Shown piece after piece: positions 18,579 through 27,135 of a stretch of DNA of 64,000 bases (position 1 is the first letter of the stretch; each line of letters starts with the position of its first letter). The position numbers and the translations under genes were made by a program. The DNA is taken from the NCBI GenBank assembly GCA_036227345.1, contig CP109468.1, forward strand, positions 8,928,001 through 8,992,000, given 5' to 3'. The notes below the pieces were generated by a model. The model had not been told where the DNA came from and did no database searches. It saw only the letters and a list, made by a program, of their open reading frames with translations. The stretch is from Streptomyces sp. NBC_01463. Its GTDB lineage: Bacteria; Actinomycetota; Actinomycetes; Streptomycetales; Streptomycetaceae.

Positions 18579-19052
18579 GTGTCGTGGAGATGGATGATCA
18601 CGGGTGCAGTCGTGGCGGTGGGGGCCGCGCTAGGTGCCGTGCGGGCGAAGAGAGTGCTGGGCAACCCCTTCGGGGCGGTGGAGAAGGAACTGGACAAGCG
18701 GGATCGGACGCTGCGCGAGGAACACCCCGATACCGTGGCGCTCCGGCACCAGGCCCACTACCTGAGCGAGACCGGAGACCTGGCCGGCGCCGTGGAAGTC
18801 TCCGAACGGATGCTCGCCGAGCGGGTGCGGGCGCTGGGCGAGGACGACCCTCATGTCCTCGTCACTCGGTACAACCTGGCCACCCTGCGCGGTAGAGCGG
18901 GGGACGGCGCCGGTGCCGCCGAGGCGTTCGAACGGCTGGCGCTCGACATGGAGCGGGTGCACGGATCCGACTACATCTACACCGGCCAGGCCAGGCGCGC
19001 CGCCGTCCACTGGCGAAAGGAAGCGGAAGGCGGCAGCCAGGGCACCGAGTGA
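18579..19052 (+). CDS. Tetratricopeptide-repeat protein with N-terminal membrane anchor
   Basis: A 157-residue protein from GTG 18579, chosen because an AAGGAGG site sits 10 bases upstream. Residues 4-20 (WMITGAVVAVGAALGAV) form a possible membrane segment or signal anchor. The remainder has two TPR-like units (ALRHQAHYLSETGDLAGAVE, and YNLATLRGRAGDGAGAAEA) of the kind found in actinobacterial tetratricopeptide proteins, with conserved small residues at A and G positions. It could be a scaffold; no partner is evident. Confidence 0.7.
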   Translation: MSWRWMITGAVVAVGAALGAVRAKRVLGNPFGAVEKELDKRDRTLREEHPDTVALRHQAHYLSETGDLAGAVEVSERMLAERVRALGEDDPHVLVTRYNLATLRGRAGDGAGAAEAFERLALDMERVHGSDYIYTGQARRAAVHWRKEAEGGSQGTE

Positions 19053-19107
19053 CGACAGGGGCGCAGGACGTCCTGACCCGGCTGCGCGTCGACCGCATCC
19101 CGACCGC

Positions 19108-19743
19108 ATGAGCGACGACCCGGCCCTGACGCCGGCCCAGGCCGCCGCCGCGCTCGGCTACCCGGCCGGACAGGTCCGTCGCGCCAACGCACGGGCGGAC
19201 GCCGTCCTGCCCGCCTGCCACGTCGGCCCATACCTGGCCGACGTCACCACCGCTCTGCACCGCGCCGGCTGGACCACCACCCCGGCCATGCCTGACATCC
19301 AGTTCCCTGGCGATGACGGGGTAGTTGCCGCGCTCGTGCTAGTAGGCGACCAGGCCCCGGCCCCCGCCCTGGTCTGGGACGAGCAGTACGGATGGCGTAC
19401 CGCGACATCCCGCCGCCACCCGATCGCCCGGGGCGCAGCCCTTCCCTCTGAGGGCGAGGGCGTGCGCAGTCTCGCCGGGGCATCACCCGCCGCCCGGCGA
19501 CGCCGTCGCCGCCCTCACGAGCCCCGACGCATAGCCCAGGAAGCACCCGCGCACCTTTCACCCCACCCGATCACGACCCAGGAACAGGCGGCGCGCGAGC
19601 GGGACACTCTGCTCGGTCTCATCGCACGCGGCCTGTGCGGCCTTCGCTGGGGCCACTCTTCTTGTCGGCCTGGTTTACACCGCACGCTCCTATGCCCTGG
19701 CCCGTCGGGGGCAGGGCACGGAGCGTTTCCGCGTCGCAGGTGA
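19108..19743 (+). CDS. DUF6292-like protein, C-terminus atypical
   Basis: Residues 40-125 (PYLADVTTALHRAGWTT, ALVWDEQYGWRTATSRRHPI) match what I recall of the Streptomyces DUF6292 family of short unknown-function proteins. The segment ITTQEQAARERDTLLGLIARG is plausible, but the last 45 residues are arginine- and proline-rich and look like a wrong frame, so a frameshift around 19640 is suspected. ATG 19108 lies 56 bases after the TPR gene and the two could share a transcript. Confidence 0.55.
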   Translation: MSDDPALTPAQAAAALGYPAGQVRRANARADAVLPACHVGPYLADVTTALHRAGWTTTPAMPDIQFPGDDGVVAALVLVGDQAPAPALVWDEQYGWRTATSRRHPIARGAALPSEGEGVRSLAGASPAARRRRRRPHEPRRIAQEAPAHLSPHPITTQEQAARERDTLLGLIARGLCGLRWGHSSCRPGLHRTLLCPGPSGAGHGAFPRRR

Positions 19744-19824
19744 CCAACTGCCCAAGGGCAGCGGACCCAAGACGCTCGCTGTCACGAAGACGCTGCATCG
19801 CACCAACCCTGGGTGGCGGACTGC

Positions 19825-20523
19825 TTACCCGGCGGTGACCTTGTACCGGGCCCGCAGGTGGGCCAGGAAGGTGTCAGCGTCGCCGTAGTCCTGGTCCTGC
19901 GCTCCATTGCGGTGGAGTTCTAGCCGGCTGTCGGGGTGCAGGCGGACGGTGGTGGTCGCCTGCCGCGCCGTCGCCGCCACCGCTGCGGTGTCGGTGGAGG
20001 CCGGTATCTGCAGAACGGGGATGGTGGCGGGGAACATGGCCAGTGCTTCCTCGACGGTGGCGGCGGGTGGGTGCCCGGTGCGGTTGGCGCTGGAGACGTA
20101 CAGCACCGGGTGTTCGTCCAGCAGGGACCGCAGGGGCTTCCAGCGGGCGCCGAACAGCAGCACCCAGCCGTCCTTCTCCCCCGGAGTGAGCCAGGCCGGG
20201 CGCTTCTCGCCGGGCCGCAGCGGCAGGAGGACCGTGAGGTGGGCTTCGCCCAGCAGTCGCCGTGCCAGTGTCCTGTCCTGCGGTGTGAGGTCCCACAGCC
20301 GGTCGAGCGTGTCCAGGGTGTCGGGGTGGTGGGCCCACAGGGCGACCGGCTGGTTGGCGTCCCGGCCCTTGGCCTCATTGACGGCCCGGGGACGGGTGGC
20401 GGTGACGACATAGGTCAGCGGCGCCGGGTTGGGCAGGACGACCGCCTCGCCCGCGGCGAGAGTTTCGCGCACGGGGGCGGGGCCGGCCGGGGTCCGGGAC
20501 GTGGTGTGCGCGTGGGAGGTCAC
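19825..20523 (-). CDS. Sua5/YciO/YrdC-like protein
   Basis: A 232-residue protein with the YrdC fold: an N-terminal GEAVVLPNPAPLTYVVTAT segment, then EAKGRDANQPVALWAH (the conserved KGR-x-N-P loop that binds threonylcarbamoyl/ATP in Sua5), and LYVSSANRTGHPPA, the SAN(x)SG-like motif. Sua5 makes threonylcarbamoyl-adenylate for tRNA t6A; secondary copies act as carbamoyl donors in other pathways. The first four bases overlap the stop of the upstream HMGL-like gene (ATGA), so the two are translationally coupled. A role outside tRNA modification is suspected because of that partner. Confidence 0.85.
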   Translation of the reverse strand: MTSHAHTTSRTPAGPAPVRETLAAGEAVVLPNPAPLTYVVTATRPRAVNEAKGRDANQPVALWAHHPDTLDTLDRLWDLTPQDRTLARRLLGEAHLTVLLPLRPGEKRPAWLTPGEKDGWVLLFGARWKPLRSLLDEHPVLYVSSANRTGHPPAATVEEALAMFPATIPVLQIPASTDTAAVAATARQATTTVRLHPDSRLELHRNGAQDQDYGDADTFLAHLRARYKVTAG

Positions 20524-21782
20524 GGCATGCTCCCGGAGGTGGTGGTGTAGGAGAGGCCCTCAAGGTAGTCGGCGAACGCGGCGTCTTCGGTGACGGACCG
20601 TCCGGTCGCGAAGGCCCGTCTCTTGACCCAGGCCATCGCCGCGCGCGCCTGGTCCTTGTCGAGCGTGTGGCCGAGGCGGGCGGCGACCGCGATGACGACC
20701 CGCACGCTCGCCAGCTGGGTCAGCACCGCGCGCGGCTCGATGCCCAGCAGCTGCTGCGGGTCGTAGGGCTGGAACAGTTCCGGATGGACGAAAGGCGTAC
20801 CGGTGGAGATGGTGCCCACGCCGGTGCCGACGATCGGGGTGGTCACCGACAGCGGCACCCCGGTCTCGTCCGCCACCATCCGTGCGATGGCCGGCAGACG
20901 GGTCAGGTCCGGATCGGTCCACCACGGTGCACCGTCGAGAAGTTCGGGTGCGTGCCGGGCGAGGAGGAACAGCAACTGCTCGGTGGCGACCAGTCCGGCG
21001 CGCTCCGCGATGCCCAGCCAGGAGGAGGAGAGCACCCGAACCCCGGCGGCCAGGGCTTGCGGACTGTTGGCAAGACCCAGACCGAGATCGTTGTGCAGGT
21101 GCGAGGCGAGCACAGTCTCCCCGCCCGCCGCGGCCCCGACCGCGGTGAACATCTGCCGGCAGGCGTCGGGAAGCTGGGCGCCGACAGTGTCCGCCAGGAC
21201 CACCAGCCCGGCGCCGACGGCGGTCAGCTCCCCGGCAAAGGTGCCCATCAGCGCGTGGTCGGCGCGGGAGGCATCGGCCAGGCACACATCCACCGCCACC
21301 TCCTCATCCAGGTCGCGGGCCCGCTTGACCAGATCAACCCCGGCCTGGAGGGCTTCGGCAGCCGGGCGGTGGACCATCACCCGTGCCATCGCCTCCGAGG
21401 CCGGCACCACCACCATCACTCGTGCGTGACGGCTGCCCCGCACCGACGCCATCGCCTGCTCCACATCACGAACCGCCCCCCGGCACACCGCCGCCACACT
21501 CACCGCGCCCTCCGCCTCAGCCGCGACCCGGCGCACGGCCTCGTACTCCTCCGCGCACACCGCGGGGAACCCGGCGGCGAATACCACATGCCGCACCCCC
21601 TCCCCGCCGAAGACCCGGCCGGTCTCGACCGCCAGCCGCACCCGAGCCCCGGCCGACATCAGGGTCTTGGCCTGGGCGCCGTCCCGGGCGGATTCCTCCC
21701 AAAGCACCACCCGCCCCGCCACCGCGGACTCGCGCACCACATCCACCGCCACTGAGTCCCTCCCACCGTTCTTGACGATCAC
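20520..21782 (-). CDS. DRE-TIM metallolyase (HMGL/isopropylmalate synthase-like)
   Basis: A 420-residue protein of the HMGL/IPMS superfamily. Family landmarks are LWEESARDGAQAKT near residue 28 (the RDG-x-Q metal-site motif), VVLADTVGAQ in the middle, ASHLHNDLGLGLANS (metal-ligand HxHND) and a C-terminal GVGTISTGTPFVHP loop. Known relatives condense acyl-CoA with 2-oxoacids or cleave HMG-CoA; this one lacks the C-terminal LeuA regulatory domain. It overlaps the Sua5-like gene by 4 bases, an unusual pair. The substrate is not predictable from the sequence. Confidence 0.85.
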   Translation of the reverse strand: MIVKNGGRDSVAVDVVRESAVAGRVVLWEESARDGAQAKTLMSAGARVRLAVETGRVFGGEGVRHVVFAAGFPAVCAEEYEAVRRVAAEAEGAVSVAAVCRGAVRDVEQAMASVRGSRHARVMVVVPASEAMARVMVHRPAAEALQAGVDLVKRARDLDEEVAVDVCLADASRADHALMGTFAGELTAVGAGLVVLADTVGAQLPDACRQMFTAVGAAAGGETVLASHLHNDLGLGLANSPQALAAGVRVLSSSWLGIAERAGLVATEQLLFLLARHAPELLDGAPWWTDPDLTRLPAIARMVADETGVPLSVTTPIVGTGVGTISTGTPFVHPELFQPYDPQQLLGIEPRAVLTQLASVRVVIAVAARLGHTLDKDQARAAMAWVKRRAFATGRSVTEDAAFADYLEGLSYTTTSGSMP

Positions 21783-22666
21783 CGCCCCATGACGGTGAAG
21801 GAAGCCAGGCGGCTGCCTTCACCCACGATCACCGCGCACGGGCCCCGGTCATGGGCAGTCCCGGGCAGGACCACCCCAACGAAGGAACGTCTCGCCACCG
21901 AAACCGCCCCGCAGTGCTATAGAGGCGGAACCACGCCCTGACACCGCCCCTTCCGGACAAGAAGAAGCCGCGCTGGAGGCGGCGCGCCCGCACTGAGTGG
22001 TGGGGTCGGCCATGCGCAGCAGGTCGATAGCGACCGCGCAAACCCGTGCGGGACACTGCTCTCGGATATCCAGGTGTGGGCCCCTGCCATCGCCCCGGCC
22101 TCCAGCTTCCACACCCGCCGGACCCCGACCCCAAGCCCCTGGCCTTCAGCCGCCCGCCTCCGGACGGTCTTCTCCCGCGCTGATCGCACGCGCCGACCGC
22201 GGCGGCGCCCGCTTCCTCGCTCCCAACACCCGGCCGCCCCCTAGGACGGCAACCAGGGCGAAGACAAGAAGGCGGAAGGAGGAGGCTGCCAAGCTTCTTC
22301 AGGGGTGCGCCTTGGCCGGAACGGTCGGCCTGGTCCTGGCCACGGCGCAGAAGCTGTGGGGAGCAAACGACTGTGGATGCCGCAAGAGCTGAGGTTCTAG
22401 GGCGCCGCGAGGCGGACAAGCCCGTGCCCAAGGCCAGCCTCCTGACAGGACTTGGGACGTCACCGAAACTGGCCCCTCTCACCCTGCGAAGACCCGCTCT
22501 CGACCTTCCTTTCATAGCCGGTAGCTTCCCAGTGCGTCACCGACGAGGACTGGCGTCGTGGACCGCTACTGCCTGACCCTGATGATCGGACCACATCGGA
22601 TCATGGCTGGCTGGTGGCCCGACCCGGTCCCGGGCGGACCGTGGACCGCAGTCCCCGCACATCCGC
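21783..22666. other. Long interval without a supported gene
   Basis: Nearly 900 bases without a recognised gene. One plus-strand frame ending at 22392 finishes with KEEAAKLLQGCALAGTVG and a LVLATAQKLWGANDCGC tail, which looks like a short membrane-anchored protein, but its start is unclear and it is not claimed. The sequence near 21783-21860 should contain the promoter of the HMGL-like operon. Confidence 0.4.
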
Positions 22667-23026
22667 TCACCAGGCTCCGTGGTGGGCGACCCCCAGGACG
22701 AGGGAGGCGACGGCCAGTGCCAGGAAGAAGCCGGCCAGGCCGTAGCCGTGGTCACGGGCGCGCAGATGGACACCTATGGCACCGAGGAAGAACAGCGTCA
22801 GCCCTACGGCAGCGGCTGTGCCGATCAACGGGACGGCGAAGCCGGCGAGGAGCCCGGCGGCCCCCGCCGCCTTGAGCACGCCGAGCCGGAACAGCGAGGA
22901 GGCGGGCACACCGGCCTTCTCCATGTTGACGAGGATCGGTTCGTAGCGGCGGAAGTCGAGCACCGCGGACACGGTGTTGAGAGCGGCGGCCAGGGCGGTG
23001 ACCACGACGTAGGAGATGAACAGCAT
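22667..23026 (-). CDS. DoxX-family membrane protein
   Basis: A 119-residue protein with four predicted membrane segments (starting LFISYVVVTALAAALNTV; then GVLKAAGAAGLLAGFAV, AAAVGLTLFFLGAIG and LAGFFLALAVASLVLG). The arrangement matches DoxX/YphA-like membrane proteins, some of which work with thiol-redox partners. It lies 132 bases downstream of an ECF41 sigma factor on the same strand; ECF41 genes are regularly next to DoxX, carboxymuconolactone decarboxylase or oxidoreductase genes, which supports a functional link. Confidence 0.88.
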   Translation of the reverse strand: MLFISYVVVTALAAALNTVSAVLDFRRYEPILVNMEKAGVPASSLFRLGVLKAAGAAGLLAGFAVPLIGTAAAVGLTLFFLGAIGVHLRARDHGYGLAGFFLALAVASLVLGVAHHGAW

Positions 23027-23158
23027 GATGAGTTCCCGTTCTCGTTCTCGGGTTGCCGGTGCGGTGTCGGGTGGTGCGGCGGCACGACGGGGCGATGGGA
23101 CGACGGGGCGGTCGTGCGACGAGGCGACGGTGGGTGGTGTGGAGGGGCCTCAGGGCGC

Positions 23159-24109
23159 TCAGCCGAGGCCGGCGGGCGGCAGCTTGTCGGGGTTGGCGAT
23201 GTTGTAGATGTCGCTGACCTGTTCGCCGTCCGGGGTCAGGTCGAGGACCATCACGGCGAAGGGGGCGTCGCCGCTGAACAAGACCGCGGCGGGGTCCCCG
23301 TTGACCTGTCGGTAGGCGATCTCCAGGCCGTCGCGGTGGGACGCGCGGGAGATCAGCAGCCGGGCGACGTTGTCGCGGCCGTGCACCGGGCGCGGGCCCG
23401 CGATCGCGGACTTGCCGCCGCCGTCGGCCCAGAGGGTGACATCGGGGGCGAGCAGCTGCATGAGGGCGGCCATGTCCCCGCCGAACACGGCGTCCAGGAA
23501 GTGTTCGGTGGCCTGCCGGTGCAGCAGCGGATCGGGGCGGTAGCGGGGCCGGCGGGCCTGCACGTGGTCGCGGGCGCGGTGGGCCAGCTGGCGCACCGCG
23601 GCGGGGCTGCGGCCCAGGATCTCCGCCGTCTCCGTGTGGGCGTAGCCGAAGACCTCGTGCAGGACGAAGACGGCACGCTCCAGCGGGGTCAGCGTCTCCA
23701 GGACGACGAGCATCGCCATCGACACGGACTCGGAGCGCTCCGCCCGGTCGGCGGTCTCGTCCTCGGTGGGCGGCGGGCTGTCGGTGGTCGAGACGAGCGG
23801 CTCGGGCAGCCACGTACCGACGTACGTCTCACGGCGGCGGTTGATGGCCGCCTGCCGGGAGAGGGCCTTGTTCACGGCGATCCGTACGAGGTAGGCGCGC
23901 GGGCTCTCGATCGGCTCCGCGCCGGGCGCCTCGTTCCGGGCCGTCCAGGAGAGCCAGGTCTCCTGGAGGATGTCCTCGGTGTCGGCGACGCTGCCGAGCA
24001 TGTTGTAGACGAGCGAGAACAGCAGCTCGCGGTGGTCGACGAACACCTCGGTGGCGGTGCCGGAGCCCGTTCCGGGGCTGGGGCCAGGTTCGGTGCCGGG
24101 GTCGGACAT
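23159..24109 (-). CDS. ECF41-type RNA polymerase sigma factor (SigJ-like)
   Basis: A 316-residue sigma factor. Region 2 is at about residues 20-90 (FSLVYNMLGSVADTEDILQETWL), region 4 at about 130-190 (LERAVFVLHEVFGYAHTETAEILG), and a C-terminal SnoaL-like extension follows. The extension has the two ECF41 signature motifs, DGGGK near residue 222 and NPDKL near the end. In this family the extension itself modulates activity, without a separate anti-sigma factor. A TGTCACA-N16-AGTC element upstream of the gene closely matches the ECF41 promoter consensus, so it is probably autoregulated. Start ATG 24107-24109. Confidence 0.93.
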   Translation of the reverse strand: MSDPGTEPGPSPGTGSGTATEVFVDHRELLFSLVYNMLGSVADTEDILQETWLSWTARNEAPGAEPIESPRAYLVRIAVNKALSRQAAINRRRETYVGTWLPEPLVSTTDSPPPTEDETADRAERSESVSMAMLVVLETLTPLERAVFVLHEVFGYAHTETAEILGRSPAAVRQLAHRARDHVQARRPRYRPDPLLHRQATEHFLDAVFGGDMAALMQLLAPDVTLWADGGGKSAIAGPRPVHGRDNVARLLISRASHRDGLEIAYRQVNGDPAAVLFSGDAPFAVMVLDLTPDGEQVSDIYNIANPDKLPPAGLG

Positions 24110-24139
24110 CAGGTGCCTCCTGTCGCGGATGCACCCTGA

Positions 24140-24166
24140 GACTGCTGCCGGGGCGCGAGTGTGACA
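24140..24166 (-). promoter_or_regulatory. ECF41-type promoter upstream of the sigma factor gene
   Basis: Read on the minus strand: TGTCACA (24160-24166), a 16-base spacer, then AGTC (24140-24143). The published ECF41 consensus is TGTCACA-N16-CGTC, so only one -10 base differs. It lies 31 bases before the sigma factor start codon. Confidence 0.7.
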
Positions 24167-24232
24167 TCCGGACCTGGGCCTGCACGGTGGGCGGGCCTTG
24201 GGCACCGGCACCAGGGCACGCAAACGAAGACC

Positions 24233-24515
24233 CTATCCACCCAGACGGTCCGCACGCCTCTGGAGGCAGCGGGCCTCGGGGGTGCTCAGGGTGCCGGCGG
24301 CTGCCGCGTGGTATGCGGCAGCCGCCGGCCCGTTCCAGCCGGTGGTGTCCCGGCAGCCGGTCCGCGAGCGCGTCGACCTCGGATAGCCCGGCCCGCGGCC
24401 CGTGCACCATCGCGACGGCGACGGCCCGGCCCAGTTCGGCCATCGGCTCGGGGGCGAGACGCACCAGGACGTCGTACAGCGCGAGGACTTGCGGCCAGTC
24501 GGTGGCGCGGCGGCA
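24233..24515 (-). pseudogene. Remnant of a second ECF sigma factor (C-terminal part)
   Basis: Reading the minus strand from 24515, the segment RRATDWPQVLALYDVLVRL runs into APEPMAELGRAVAVAMVHG and GLSEVDALADRLPGHHRLER, then in another frame YHAAAAGTLSTPEARCLQRR to the stop at 24233. This is the C-terminal (DUF6596-like) half of long ECF sigma factors. The N-terminal sigma regions are absent and there is at least one internal deletion/frameshift near 24320, so it is non-functional. Confidence 0.7.
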
Positions 24516-24616
24516 TCGCCGCGACCCGGATCACCCTGATCGACGAAGCGGAGGACGGGCAGGTAATCCAGTCCTGGCCAAACGAGAACCAATGACGCCA
24601 CCGCCGCAACGGCTGG

Positions 24617-24901
24617 TCACGGAAGGCCGAGCTCGGTGTCTGGTCGGCACAGCTTGCACGCCGGCCCGGAATCCGCATCAAGGAGCGGCCGCACCTCACC
24701 TGCCCCCACCGGTTTCACCCGGGGACCAGCGGGTCGGCGGTACCCCTGATGAATGGCGACGACGCGGCGCCCCTGACCGATTCCCTGCTCCACCACCCAG
24801 TCCGGCGGCGGAGGTGGAGGGAGCCGTGCGGCCCCATCGGCCAGACGCCGCTCCTCGGCCTCCCGCCAACCACGAGCACGGTCCAGATCCTGCTTGCGCA
24901 C
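24617..24901 (-). CDS. DUF6233-like small protein
   Basis: A 94-residue protein with the pattern of a widespread Streptomyces family I recall as DUF6233: an arginine/glutamate-rich helix (DLDRARGWREAEERR), a proline run, DWVVEQGIGQGRR, and a C-terminal CKLCRPDTELG with a cysteine pair. The frame is open for a further 14 codons upstream (SRLEQLRFLERV) but has no start there; GTG 24901 is used. The function of the family is unknown. Confidence 0.65.
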   Translation of the reverse strand: MRKQDLDRARGWREAEERRLADGAARLPPPPPPDWVVEQGIGQGRRVVAIHQGYRRPAGPRVKPVGAGEVRPLLDADSGPACKLCRPDTELGLP

Positions 24902-25040
24902 CCGCTCCAGAAACCGGAGCTGCTCCAGCCTCGACGTCGATGATGCTTCGGACGCCTGTTCGGGTCTACGCGGTGTGCGTCCCGTCTTGAGCGATCTGGT
25001 CCGAAGTTGCGGCTGTGGCCTGCGGCGGCCCGAACGTTTC

Positions 25041-25763
25041 GTGACCGCCGAAATCGTTGCGACCTTGATCCGAGAACAGTTCCCTCAGGGGAGCGGCAAG
25101 GCGATCCGACCCGTGTCGTCGACCGGGACGGTCCACGCCATCTTCCGCATCGGGAACGATCTCTCTGCACGTTTCCCGCTGCGTCTGGCCGATGCTGCCG
25201 AGGCGCTGGCGGTTCTGGAAGGGGAGGCCCAGGCCAGCGCGGAATTGGCACAGGTGTCTCGGTTTTCCGCCCCGGAACCCGTCGCCTTGGGAAAGCTTGG
25301 AGCGGGTTACCCCATGCCGTGGTCGGTCCAGACATGGCTGTCCGGAACCGTTGCCTTCGACGCCGACCCGAGCGGGTCGGACGCTTTCACCGAGGACCTT
25401 GCGACCTTCATCGCAGCCCTGCGGGACGCCGAGACACGGGGGCGGCTTTTCAACGGCGAGGGTCGTGGCGGCGTTCTCGCGCAGCACGACGATTGGATGG
25501 CCAAGTGCTTCGAGGAGAGCAAGGGGCTGCTTGACGGGCCCCGGCTGCGCCAGTTGTGGCGCCATTTTCGGGAGTTACCGCGCACGGCTGCCGACGTGAT
25601 GAGCCATGGTGACTTGATTCCCGGCAATGTTCTGGTCGCGGGAGACCGACTCAGCGGCGTGCTCGACACCGGCGGCTTCGGTCCGGCCGACCCGCCCTGG
25701 ATCTGGTCAGTGCCTGGCACCTGTTGCAGCCAGGGATCGTGGACGACGACTTGCGGGCACTGA
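25041..25763 (+). pseudogene. Aminoglycoside phosphotransferase (APH)-family protein, 3' end disrupted
   Basis: From GTG 25041 (VTAEIVATLIREQFPQGSG) the frame shows an APH-type kinase fold: TGTVHAIFRIGNDLSARFP (ATP-binding lobe), then DVMSHGDLIPGNVLV, the catalytic HGD-x-x-x-x-N loop, and LSGVLDTGGFGPADP with the metal-binding aspartate. After GPADP the frame leaves the family, while the +1 frame continues ALDLVSAWHLL, as in relatives, so a 1-base shift lies near 25688. The end merges with IS5-type sequence. ATP-dependent O-phosphorylation of a small molecule is the family activity; this copy is probably broken. Confidence 0.75.
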
Positions 25764-25850
25764 TCGAGCCGCTGCTGCCTCCGTGGCCGGAGTGGTCACA
25801 GGGGCCGCGGCCGGTGTCGGACCGGCTCTGTCTGCAGTGCATCCTGTTCC
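25735..25850 (+). mobile_element. IS5-family transposase N-terminal scrap
   Basis: The segment IVDDDLRALIEPLLPPWPEW followed by GPRPVSDRLCLQ is the N-terminal helix of a common Streptomyces IS5-family transposase. It appears spliced to the end of the APH gene and stops within about 40 residues. No inverted repeat could be assigned. Confidence 0.5.
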
Positions 25851-25988
25851 TCTACAACGGCGTTGAGGCAGCGCAGCAGTTGGCCGCAGCCAGGAACCGA
25901 ACTGCTGCAGGCGCACGTCTCCCGGACCATGATCTCAAGCGAGCGCCAAGAGCACGCGATTTCCACCAGGCTTGTCTCGCCGTCGGCA

Positions 25989-26705
25989 GTGAGTGTGGAT
26001 CCGTCGAAGACCAACGACTACAACAGCTTCGCCGAGGCGTACACGGCCGCAAACGAAACCAACCTGGTCAATGCCTACTACGAGCGGCCCGCGATGCTGA
26101 CCCTCGCTGGAGACGTGGCCGGCCGGCGGATTCTCGACGCCGGCTGCGGCTCGGGGGCCTTGTTTGCCGCGCTGCGCGACCGTGGCGCCATCGTCAGTGG
26201 CTTCGACACGAGTGCCGGGATGCTGGAGCTTGCTCGGCAGCGGCTCGGCGACGGTGCGGACCTGCAGGTGGCGGACCTGGGCAGCCCGCTTCCTTACGCT
26301 GATGACACGTTCGACGATGTAGCGGCGTCCCTGGTGCTGCACTACCTGGAGGACTGGGGGCCGGCGCTGGCCGAGATGCGACGCATACTCAGGCCCGGCG
26401 GTCGGTTGATCGCGTCTGTCGACCATCCCTTTGCCATCAACCTCGTACACCGCGAGGCCGGCCGCGAGGCCGAGTGCAACTACTTCGACACCACCAAATG
26501 GACCGTGGGCGGCCAGACCGCCCTGGTGAGCAGATGGAACAGGCCGCTGCACGCGATGATCGAGGCTTTCATCGGGGCCGGTTTCCGGATAACGGTCATC
26601 AGCGAGCCGGATCCTGATCCCGCCGCCCGCGAGATGTTCCCCGAGGCCATCGCGGCCGAGCCGCGCTTCCTTTGCTTCCTGTTCTTCGTCCTGCAGGCCG
26701 AGTAG
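25989..26705 (+). CDS. SAM-dependent methyltransferase
   Basis: A 238-residue class I methyltransferase. Motif I ILDAGCGSGALF, the acidic residue after motif II in SGFDTSAGMLEL, and a post-motif LRPGGRLIASVDHPF segment are clear. The C-terminal part is TALVSRWNRPLHAMIEAF, typical of the Methyltransf_11/25 group. GTG 25989 was preferred over ATG 25929 because relatives start near DPSKTNDYNSFAEAY and the upstream residues look like the tail of the broken APH gene. The substrate is unknown. Confidence 0.82.
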   Translation: MSVDPSKTNDYNSFAEAYTAANETNLVNAYYERPAMLTLAGDVAGRRILDAGCGSGALFAALRDRGAIVSGFDTSAGMLELARQRLGDGADLQVADLGSPLPYADDTFDDVAASLVLHYLEDWGPALAEMRRILRPGGRLIASVDHPFAINLVHREAGREAECNYFDTTKWTVGGQTALVSRWNRPLHAMIEAFIGAGFRITVISEPDPDPAAREMFPEAIAAEPRFLCFLFFVLQAE

Positions 26706-27135
26706 CCACCAGAACGACCTGACCGCTGGGAAGCGGTCAGCTGTTCCTGCCGTCGGCCGCTTTCTCGTCGGTGCTCGGGTCACTCAGCGGGCGCAGCCCG
26801 GCCGCCGGCGTGCGGGTGAAGGCGTGACCAAGATGGTCAACGGCAGCAAGCCGACACGTCGGTGCTCGCGCTACACCTGCTCCAGTCCAGCTCCGTGCCG
26901 GGAGTAGCCGACCGCTCGACCCGGTCCTGGCCGGCGAAGGCGAATCCGACGACGCTCGCGCCATGGGTGGGCCGCCCGGTCACCCACGACGCCGAACTGT
27001 CATCAGTACGCCACTGCCGTGCGCCTGGGGACGGCGGAGGCTGAGCAGGTCCGCCTGTACCGCCAGGAGGACACCCCGAACGCGGGCAACCCCGCCGGGC
27101 CGATCAACGAGATTCGGCCGGGCAGCACGGAGGGG
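26706..27135. other. Interval with a maleylpyruvate-isomerase-like scrap
   Basis: No intact gene. On the plus strand around 26885-26960 the segment SSRPLDPVLAGEGESDD copies the SSRPLGPVLAGEG stretch of the gene at 13256-13948, so it is probably a decayed relative. The rest is not assignable. Confidence 0.45.

Noticed and set aside
21997..22392. Plus-strand frame ending in a membrane-like segment and GCGC-type tail, considered as a RiPP precursor
   Set aside because: No clear start or ribosome site, a low-complexity N-terminal part and no modification enzymes nearby.
24161..24595. Plus-strand frame ending RITLIDEAEDGQVIQSW
   Set aside because: Only the last 20 residues look protein-like, and the region is better explained by the minus-strand sigma-factor remnant.
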